NCBI GenBank assembly: GCA_022827095.1
Contig: JAJDTP010000017.1
Location: 1-64,000, forward strand
DNA: 64,000 nucleotides
Source of the DNA: Dehalococcoidia bacterium
GTDB taxonomy: Bacteria; Chloroflexota; Dehalococcoidia; Lucifugimonadales; UBA3495
Direction of reading: 5' to 3'
Every line of letters begins with the position of its first letter. Positions within the stretch are counted from its first letter, which is position 1. The translations under genes were made by a program, and so were the position numbers. A model generated the notes under the pieces. It ran no database searches and had not been told where the DNA came from. It saw only the letters and a list, made by a program, of their open reading frames with translations. Positions 58,626-64,000 of this stretch are shown here, piece by piece.

Positions 58626-59324
58626 ATGAAAGGCAACAACCCACTACGCCGCCGGTTCGCGTGGCGAACGATTCCGACCCTGGGCGCCGCGGCGCTGCTG
58701 CTGGCGTCCATGCTGGCCGCCCTGGGCGCGGGCCCCGACGACTCCGCCGGCGCCACCGCGTCCAACACCGGCGCGCAGTGGCAGGTATTCGAAGGGCACG
58801 CCTTCGCCGACAGCCGCATCGTTCCCACGGGCGTGTCGTTGGTCGCCTGCCTCGGCGGGTGCGAGGACGGTTACATCAGCGAGCCGGTGGCCATCGGCCA
58901 GGACGGACGTTACAGCAGCCTGATGGTCGAGCCCGGCGGCGCAGACCGCAGCGCCCTGCCCGACGCCGACGTCATCACCTTCTGGCTGGTGGGCCACGAC
59001 GACCGCGTATCCGCCGTGCAGTCGTGGCTGTTCACGGGAGACGGCCGCACCCGCGAGCTGCACCTGAGCTTCCACAAGCTCCCCGTGCCCTCGCGCGGCG
59101 TCACGACGTCAGCCGGCTCTGCCGGCACGGTGACCACCGACCTGACGGTACCCGATGCGGGGGAGCTGGGCTTGGCTCCGGCGCGCACCCCGCGCAGCTA
59201 CGTCAACTCCTGGTCCTACTCCGGCGTGCCGGTTCTGCCCGGCCTCACGATCCTGGTCGGGCTGCTGATCGCCATCATCGGCGTGGCGGTGCTGGTTCAC
59301 CGCAACCGCCTCACCTGGCGGTGA
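58626..59324 (+). CDS. Membrane-anchored surface protein related to the collagen-like protein
   Basis: 232 aa from ATG 58626 (GGGAG seven bases upstream). After a signal peptide (about residues 14-35) a domain VFEGHAFADSRIVPTGVSLV to VITFWLVGHDDRVSA (about 45-130) matches the pattern of the N-terminal domain of the preceding protein, but with two Cys (CLGGC). A Ser/Thr-rich linker leads to a C-terminal helix (LTILVGLLIAIIGVAVLV) and basic end. No collagen repeats. It ends convergent with glyA. Confidence 0.75.
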   Translation: MKGNNPLRRRFAWRTIPTLGAAALLLASMLAALGAGPDDSAGATASNTGAQWQVFEGHAFADSRIVPTGVSLVACLGGCEDGYISEPVAIGQDGRYSSLMVEPGGADRSALPDADVITFWLVGHDDRVSAVQSWLFTGDGRTRELHLSFHKLPVPSRGVTTSAGSAGTVTTDLTVPDAGELGLAPARTPRSYVNSWSYSGVPVLPGLTILVGLLIAIIGVAVLVHRNRLTWR

Positions 59325-59337
59325 GACGGCGCGACCT

Positions 59338-60588
59338 CTACTCGTCGTCCAGCCCGGGCACCGGGAACTGCCGGCTCAGGTGCCGCACCTCGTCGCCGAT
59401 GACCGACATGGCCGCCTCATCCCCAATGCTGCCCAGCGTCCGCACGATGAGGCGAGCCACTCGGCGCGTGTCTTCCTCGCCCATGCCCCGGCTGGTGATA
59501 GCGGGAGTGCCCAGGCGCAGACCCGAGGCGGTGCGTGGCGGCAATTGGTCGTAGGGGATCGCGTTCTTGTTGGCGACGATGTTCACCGATTCCAAAGCCC
59601 GCTCCGCTTGCCGCCCGGTGATGCCCAGGGGCGTCAGGTCCACCAGCATGAGGTGATTGTCCGTTCCGCCGGCCACCAGCCGGACGCCGGCCTCGGATAG
59701 CTCCTGCGCCATTACTTGCGCGTTGGCCACCACCTGGTGAGCGTAGCGCGAGAAGTCCGGCTGCATCGCCTCGCCGAAACAGACCGCCTTGGCGGCGATG
59801 ACGTGCATGAAGGGGCCACCCTGCATGAAGGGGAACACCGCGAAGTCGATCTTGCGGCCCAGGTCCTCCTCGGTCAGGATCATGCCGCCGCGCGGTCCGC
59901 GCAGGGTTTTCTGGGTGGTCGAAGTGACGATCTGCGCGTGGGGGAAAGGCGAAGGATGCGCGCCGCCGGCGATCAGGCCGGAGATGTGCGCCATGTCCAC
60001 CATCAGCATCGCTCCCACCGAATCCGCAATCGCGCGGAACCGGGGGAAGTCCAGCACCCGTGAATAGCTGCTGCAACCGGCGACGATCAGCTTGGGACCG
60101 TGCTCCCGCGCCAGCCTCTCCACCTGGTCGTAGTCGATGGTCTCGGTCTCCCGGTCCACGCCGTAGGGTATGAAGTTGTACAGCTTGCCGGAAAAGTTGA
60201 CGCCGGCGCCGTGGGTCAGGTGCCCGCCCATGTCCAGCTGCATCCCCAGCACCGTGTCCCCAGGCTCCAGGACAGCGAAGTAGGCGGCCATGTTGGCCTG
60301 CGCGCCGCTGTGGGCCTGCACGTTGGCGTGCTCCGCGCCGAACAGCTCCTTGGCCCGGTCGATGGCGAGGGTTTCCACCACGTCAACGAATTCGCAGCCG
60401 CCATAGTATCGCCGGCCGGGGTACCCCTCGGCGTACTTGTTGTTCATCAACTGCGCCTGTGCCTCCAGCACCGCCTTGCTCGCGTAGTTCTCCGACGCGA
60501 TCAGCACGATGGAATCGCGCTGGCGGTGGTTTTCGCTCTCAATGGCGGCGGCGACGGCGGGGTCTAACCGGTCAAGCAGGGTAGTCAT
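59338..60588 (-). CDS. glyA: Serine hydroxymethyltransferase
   Basis: 416 aa. [47 protein letters not shown] and [14 protein letters not shown] (PLP-binding Lys227) are diagnostic. It interconverts serine and glycine with tetrahydrofolate, supplying one-carbon units. Length is standard for bacteria. The start is ATG 60588 with AGGAG upstream; a TTGCCG-TATTAT promoter and a small hairpin lie in the leader. Confidence 0.97.
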   Translation of the reverse strand: MTTLLDRLDPAVAAAIESENHRQRDSIVLIASENYASKAVLEAQAQLMNNKYAEGYPGRRYYGGCEFVDVVETLAIDRAKELFGAEHANVQAHSGAQANMAAYFAVLEPGDTVLGMQLDMGGHLTHGAGVNFSGKLYNFIPYGVDRETETIDYDQVERLAREHGPKLIVAGCSSYSRVLDFPRFRAIADSVGAMLMVDMAHISGLIAGGAHPSPFPHAQIVTSTTQKTLRGPRGGMILTEEDLGRKIDFAVFPFMQGGPFMHVIAAKAVCFGEAMQPDFSRYAHQVVANAQVMAQELSEAGVRLVAGGTDNHLMLVDLTPLGITGRQAERALESVNIVANKNAIPYDQLPPRTASGLRLGTPAITSRGMGEEDTRRVARLIVRTLGSIGDEAAMSVIGDEVRHLSRQFPVPGLDDE

Positions 60589-60611
60589 AAGTGGTTGTCT
60601 CCTGATAGATG

Positions 60612-60630
60612 TCGACGCTATCCGCGTCGA
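60612..60630 (-). promoter_or_regulatory. Hairpin in the glyA leader
   Basis: TCGACGC, five-base loop, GCGTCGA: a perfect 7-bp stem between promoter and ribosome-binding site, 24 bp from the ATG. It may influence translation. It does not look like a glycine or purine riboswitch. Confidence 0.4.
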
Positions 60631-60643
60631 ATTTCGTACCTAC

Positions 60644-60671
60644 ATAATAACAAATCGCAAACCGTCGGCAA
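60644..60671 (-). promoter_or_regulatory. Promoter of glyA
   Basis: On the minus strand TTGCCG (60666-60671), 16-bp spacer, TATTAT (60644-60649). It gives a leader of about 50 nt. Confidence 0.55.
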
Positions 60672-60726
60672 TTGTGCCCGTGACGCCGTCCCGGACGCCT
60701 CGACCCGCCGGGCACGTCCGGTATGG

Positions 60727-63033
60727 TTACGGGCGGGCCTGGATACCGACAAAGTTGTCCGTGAAATCGTCAGGATTATCGGGCGTGTTGGGGTACATCA
60801 AGAACGTTGGCATCACCTCGTGCTCGCGGAAGTTCTCGCAGGGGTACCGCTGTGGATATGCAGAATCCGCATCGAGGCAGACGTATTCGTCCGGGCTGTC
60901 CACGTGTTTTACCAGCCTGGCTTCGTAGCACATTCCCTGCTCCAGTGTAACCCTGGCGCCGGTATTGGTAATAATCTTGACGAACTTCAACTCCGAACCG
61001 TACCGGTTCGGATCCCAAACGTCCCACGAAGCCAGCCGGAACCTGCGGGCGGACGTCTGCGTGCCCAGGTAGCAGCCTTGCAGCAGGACATGGGTTCCGG
61101 GCGGCGAATTCGTGATTTTGGTTTGAGCCGGGTGCTGGATGAGCCACTGGTTCGGCGTTAGTGTAGCGGGCGGCACCGGCGTGGAAGTTGGGGGCGGAAT
61201 GGGAGTAGGCGTAGGCGTAGGCGATGGCGTGTCGGTGGGTTCCGGCGTGTCAGTAGGGATTGGCGTCGGGCTGGGCTGCGACGTGGGAGCAGGTTCCGGC
61301 GTGGGCGTGTCAGTGGGCGCTGTAGTGGCCGTCGGCGGTAGGGCAGTGACCGTGGGTTCCGCGGTCCGCGTCGGCTCCGGCGTATCGGTGGGGACTACAA
61401 CCGGAGCAATTCCACCGCCGGCGCTGGCATTGACCACGTTTCCGGCCGCTGACGCAACCGCGCCGCTGTCAGCGTTGGACGCATCGGCCGCCGCCGGCAA
61501 ACTCCTTCTATAGCGCCAATCCTCCCATTCCCGGAAGACTGCTGAGCCCATGCCGACCAGGATGAAGAGGGCCAGCAGAGACACCCCGCCAACGGCAATC
61601 CAGCGCTGCATGGGGTTGGAGCTGCGCAGCGACCCGGACAGCCATCCTCTAGCCGGAACCAGAAAGACGAATGCACTGCCCATGCCCGCCGCCAGCCACA
61701 GCCACCACGGCCAGGTCATCATGGCGGCTTCGATCAATGCCAGCAACGTGGCGGCAGTGAAAATCGAGGCGACTGCAATCAGAACCCAGCGTGTTGGAGT
61801 GATTGGCCGGCTGAACAACAGGCGGACCGGAAGGTAAAGAAATGCCGCGGCCACCAGCATCAGAGCCAGCCACCACCAGGGCCGGAACTGCTGGAAGGTC
61901 ATGAGAGGTATCAACGCCCCGTAGCCGGCGAACGCCAAGACCCAGTAGATCCAGGTGTCGCCCATAGAGACAGGAGGTCGGTAATAACGCTGGGGCCCCG
62001 GTCTGGCCGGCGCGGCGGCCGGCGTCCCGGCTGGGATGTTCGCCGCTGGCGACGGCGAAGGAGCCGGTCCGGTCGGCGCGGGCGATGGCGCGGGCGCCGC
62101 GCTTGGCATCTCCATCAGGGCTTCCACCCACTCTTCTGGCGTGGGCCGGGGCTGGCCCTGGTGAGCCCGGTCGAAACAGCGCAGGAACAGCTCTTTCTGC
62201 GTGTCGGTCAGCGTGTTCCAGGCTGCGTTATACGGATCCGGAGCGGTAACGCCCCGGCCGGCCGGCGCGAACAGCCAGTTGCTGATCCGCTCGCCGGGCA
62301 GCGCGTGATTGGGCTGGTTGTTGACGGTGTAAGGATGGTAGCCGGTGAGCAGGTGAAAGATGACCACGGCCAGCCCGAAGAGGTCCTGCTCCTGGGTGCG
62401 GTTGTTATAGTCGCTCTGGGCTTCCGGGGCCTGGAACTCGGGCCGGCCCATGCCGTTGGAGAAGGTGCGGCCGCTGGCGGCGTCGGTGAACCCATAGGAA
62501 TCGCAGTCCACCATGGCGATGTCGTTCTGTCGGTTGACTTCAACGTTCTTCTCGTTCACGTCGCCGATGACGTAGCCGGCCTCGTGAACGGCGCGAAACC
62601 CCAGGGCCAGGTTCCGCGCCATGCGCACCCGGTCATCAATTTGGATCTCGCGGGCCTGGGCCGTGCCGGTGCTCTGGGCGGCTCGGCGATTGTAGTATTC
62701 GACGATGGGTTCCCATGACTCGTTGGGGTTCAGGATGGGCATGGTATAGCCGGCGATGCCCCCATTCTCCATGACCATGCGCTGGGGCCAGGTGATGTGC
62801 CAGGTGGCCCCCAGGTCGGGCGCTACCGGGTTGTTCACCAGATGCCGGATCTTCGCGTCGGCGTCCTGAGGCGTTCGCCCGGGATGCCAGATCTTCAGCA
62901 CCGAGCCGGGATCGCCGCCCACCAGGTGCACCGCGCCCTCACCGCCCTCGCCCAGCTTGCGGCCCGCCACGATGGGGTTGCCGGCTTCGTCCACGAAGCG
63001 GCGTCCGGCGAGAGGATTGCCGGGGGAAGTCAT
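60727..63033 (-). CDS. Divergent membrane protein kinase (COG4248-like) with extracellular tail
   Basis: 768 aa. The kinase domain (about 15-310) has a Gly-rich loop KLGEGGEGAVHLV, Lys in VLKIWHPG, a catalytic loop VIGDVNEKNVEVN instead of HRD, and MVDCDSYGF for DFG, as in the COG4248 kinase group linked to stress and Ter-type systems. A Pro/Ala linker, five membrane helices (about 345-510), a Thr/Pro-rich stalk (TDTPEPTDTPSPTPTPT) and a C-terminal external domain with Cys pairs follow. No HhH domain. It is coupled to the TM2 protein upstream (TGATG) and may signal across the membrane. Confidence 0.82.
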   Translation of the reverse strand: MTSPGNPLAGRRFVDEAGNPIVAGRKLGEGGEGAVHLVGGDPGSVLKIWHPGRTPQDADAKIRHLVNNPVAPDLGATWHITWPQRMVMENGGIAGYTMPILNPNESWEPIVEYYNRRAAQSTGTAQAREIQIDDRVRMARNLALGFRAVHEAGYVIGDVNEKNVEVNRQNDIAMVDCDSYGFTDAASGRTFSNGMGRPEFQAPEAQSDYNNRTQEQDLFGLAVVIFHLLTGYHPYTVNNQPNHALPGERISNWLFAPAGRGVTAPDPYNAAWNTLTDTQKELFLRCFDRAHQGQPRPTPEEWVEALMEMPSAAPAPSPAPTGPAPSPSPAANIPAGTPAAAPARPGPQRYYRPPVSMGDTWIYWVLAFAGYGALIPLMTFQQFRPWWWLALMLVAAAFLYLPVRLLFSRPITPTRWVLIAVASIFTAATLLALIEAAMMTWPWWLWLAAGMGSAFVFLVPARGWLSGSLRSSNPMQRWIAVGGVSLLALFILVGMGSAVFREWEDWRYRRSLPAAADASNADSGAVASAAGNVVNASAGGGIAPVVVPTDTPEPTRTAEPTVTALPPTATTAPTDTPTPEPAPTSQPSPTPIPTDTPEPTDTPSPTPTPTPIPPPTSTPVPPATLTPNQWLIQHPAQTKITNSPPGTHVLLQGCYLGTQTSARRFRLASWDVWDPNRYGSELKFVKIITNTGARVTLEQGMCYEARLVKHVDSPDEYVCLDADSAYPQRYPCENFREHEVMPTFLMYPNTPDNPDDFTDNFVGIQARP

Positions 63034-63689
63034 CAGAACCAGGGCATCCGGCCGACTACGTAATCCCGCTCAAACCGGTTATCGCTCTTGCGTAAGTAGA
63101 TGACGCCTTCAACCACGCCAATCGCGATGGAGGCGGCGATGGCAAGGTAGCCGACGAAGGAGAAAATGAAGTAGTACAAGGCCACTATGGCTGCGGCAAT
63201 AGCCAGAGACAGCACTATGCCCAATACTAACACCACACACCCCATTGAAAGCCAACCGCCATCGTCGTCATTCCTCCGGCGTCCCCGCCGCCGGCGCCAA
63301 TTCCGCTCCGCTCTCTCCTCCCCCATCATGTTGGCCCCCGCCCGGGTCATGCGAAAGGTGTACCGGATCAGTCGCCAGGGCCAGAGCAGTAACCGGCTGG
63401 GGCTGACTATCTCGGCCATGGTGTGACCATAATGAAACCGGCGGACGTAGCAGTAGCCGAAAATGATGACTACCCACGCCGCGACCTGGACGATGATGAC
63501 GCTGCCGGAGTCGCCGGCGGTCAATTGGGCCAGAAATACCACCGGCCCCACCGCGGTCAGCGCAATGTGGATGCCTCCGACGTTCCGGTGGCCAAGATAG
63601 AATTTATGGAGTCCGGCCCAGCCCAGAAAAATGGCCAGACAAGCTGCCGTGGTTCTGCTTTTCGGGCCGGGCGAGAACATTGCCAGCAT
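63033..63689 (-). CDS. TM2-like membrane protein coupled to the kinase
   Basis: 218 aa from ATG 63689 (GGAG eight bases upstream); the longer frame beyond is translated repeat DNA. FLGWAGLHKFYLGHRNVGG is the TM2-domain signature. Two further helices follow, then a basic Arg-rich cytoplasmic stretch (RNWRRRRGRRRNDDD) and two more helices (CVVLVLGIVLSLAIAAAIVAL, SFVGYLAIAASIAIGVVEG). Its stop overlaps the kinase start by one base, so the two are co-expressed. Confidence 0.75.
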   Translation of the reverse strand: MLAMFSPGPKSRTTAACLAIFLGWAGLHKFYLGHRNVGGIHIALTAVGPVVFLAQLTAGDSGSVIIVQVAAWVVIIFGYCYVRRFHYGHTMAEIVSPSRLLLWPWRLIRYTFRMTRAGANMMGEERAERNWRRRRGRRRNDDDGGWLSMGCVVLVLGIVLSLAIAAAIVALYYFIFSFVGYLAIAASIAIGVVEGVIYLRKSDNRFERDYVVGRMPWF

Positions 63690-63711
63690 ACGCTTATCTC
63701 CCCACCGGCGG

Positions 63712-63859
63712 CTCACGCGTACCGAGTTTTCCGCAAACCTGTCATTGTGAGGAGCGAAGCGACGTGGCAATCCCGTTGGTGTAGCGGTGATCCTGGCCGC
63801 AACGAGATTGCCACCCCCGCATCAAGTGCGGGGTCGTAGTGACAAACTGGGTACGCGTG
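63712..63859. repeat. Complete copy of repeat family A
   Basis: 148 bp from CTCACGCGTACCGAGTTT to AAACTGGGTACGCGTG (63844-63859). The core has GAGGAGCGAAGCGACGTGGC and GAGATTGCCACCCCCGCATC. It separates the TM2/kinase pair from the gene running off the window. Confidence 0.8.
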
Positions 63860-63901
63860 CGGATGTAGCGCCCCTATCGCGCCTTTGCCGGCCCGGCCAG
63901 C

Positions 63902-64000
63902 CTAGAAGTGCCGGAAGTTCTGTTCGGGCAGGCGGAGGCCTTCGCCGGGCTGGGACTGGGAAACGGCGGTCACGGACCGGGACAGCCACTCAATGGAACC
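63902..64000 (-). CDS. 3' end of an unidentified gene
   Basis: An open frame enters from the right edge on the minus strand and stops at TAG (63902-63904). The 32 visible residues (IEWLSRSVTAVSQSQPGEG, ending NFRHF) are too few for a family call. Hydrophilic, no membrane segment. Confidence 0.5.
   Translation of the reverse strand, partial: GSIEWLSRSVTAVSQSQPGEGLRLPEQNFRHF

Noticed and set aside
60589-60643. Glycine riboswitch upstream of glyA
   Set aside because: Only one short hairpin is present; the conserved tandem aptamer features are absent and the leader is too short.
63690-63770. 27-residue extension of the TM2 protein
   Set aside because: It runs into a family A repeat; ATG 63689 has a proper ribosome-binding site.

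Overview
The window is a GC-rich bacterial chromosome segment. It carries a split alternative complex III operon, several LLM-class flavin oxidoreductases, MmgE/PrpD and carboxymuconolactone-decarboxylase catabolic genes, and large FnIII-type secreted proteins. That mix best fits a Chloroflexota lineage, probably a Dehalococcoidia/SAR202-like marine or host-associated member. The taxonomic call is inference; no rRNA lies in the window.

Layout. 1-1.3 kb: an LRR lipoprotein and a small inverted-repeat element. 1.3-10.4 kb: a promoter, then the respiratory alternative complex III (pentaheme ActA, a split ActB, two NrfD-like membrane subunits, two ActD copies, lipoprotein cytochrome ActE). 10.5-11.3 kb: a PIN toxin-antitoxin pair. 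11.3-15.8 kb: cytochrome c maturation and redox genes (CcmH, CcmF, a CcmI-like protein, a membrane protein, a TlpA-type thioredoxin), which would supply heme attachment for ActA and ActE. 16-22.3 kb: metabolic genes (ROK kinase, a two-subunit hot-dog hydratase, aminotransferase, two Uma2 proteins, LLM oxidoreductase). 22.3-23.2 kb: nested MITE-like repeats. 23.2-34.3 kb: a Cys-motif lipoprotein, a predicted HTH protein, SDR, MmgE/PrpD, a PIN pair, HPP membrane protein, alpha/beta hydrolase, CMD, LLM, GlcG-like and kinase-like genes. 34.5-37.7 kb: rpsO-pnp, with an RGG-rich tail on PNPase. 38-42.3 kb: hydrolase, tRNA-Gly, small stress-type genes and a Na/Pi-type transporter.

42.9-48.5 kb is the most unusual part. 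It is a minus-strand virus-derived module: beta-class DNA methyltransferase, HK97-type portal, large terminase and a zinc-ribbon protein behind a near-consensus promoter. Upstream of it is a separately terminated set of tiny membrane or acidic proteins. No capsid, protease or tail gene is visible.

48.9-59.3 kb is a plus-strand surface locus: three large secreted FnIII/Ig-like proteins that share a 5' leader and signal-peptide start, a membrane-anchored collagen-like protein, and a related anchored protein. 59.3-64 kb holds glyA, a divergent membrane-anchored protein kinase coupled to a TM2-type membrane protein, and the 3' end of one more gene.

At least three families of short inverted-repeat (MITE-like) elements are scattered through the intergenic spaces. 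They have extended several apparent reading frames at their 5' ends, so start codons here were chosen by ribosome-binding sites and repeat boundaries.
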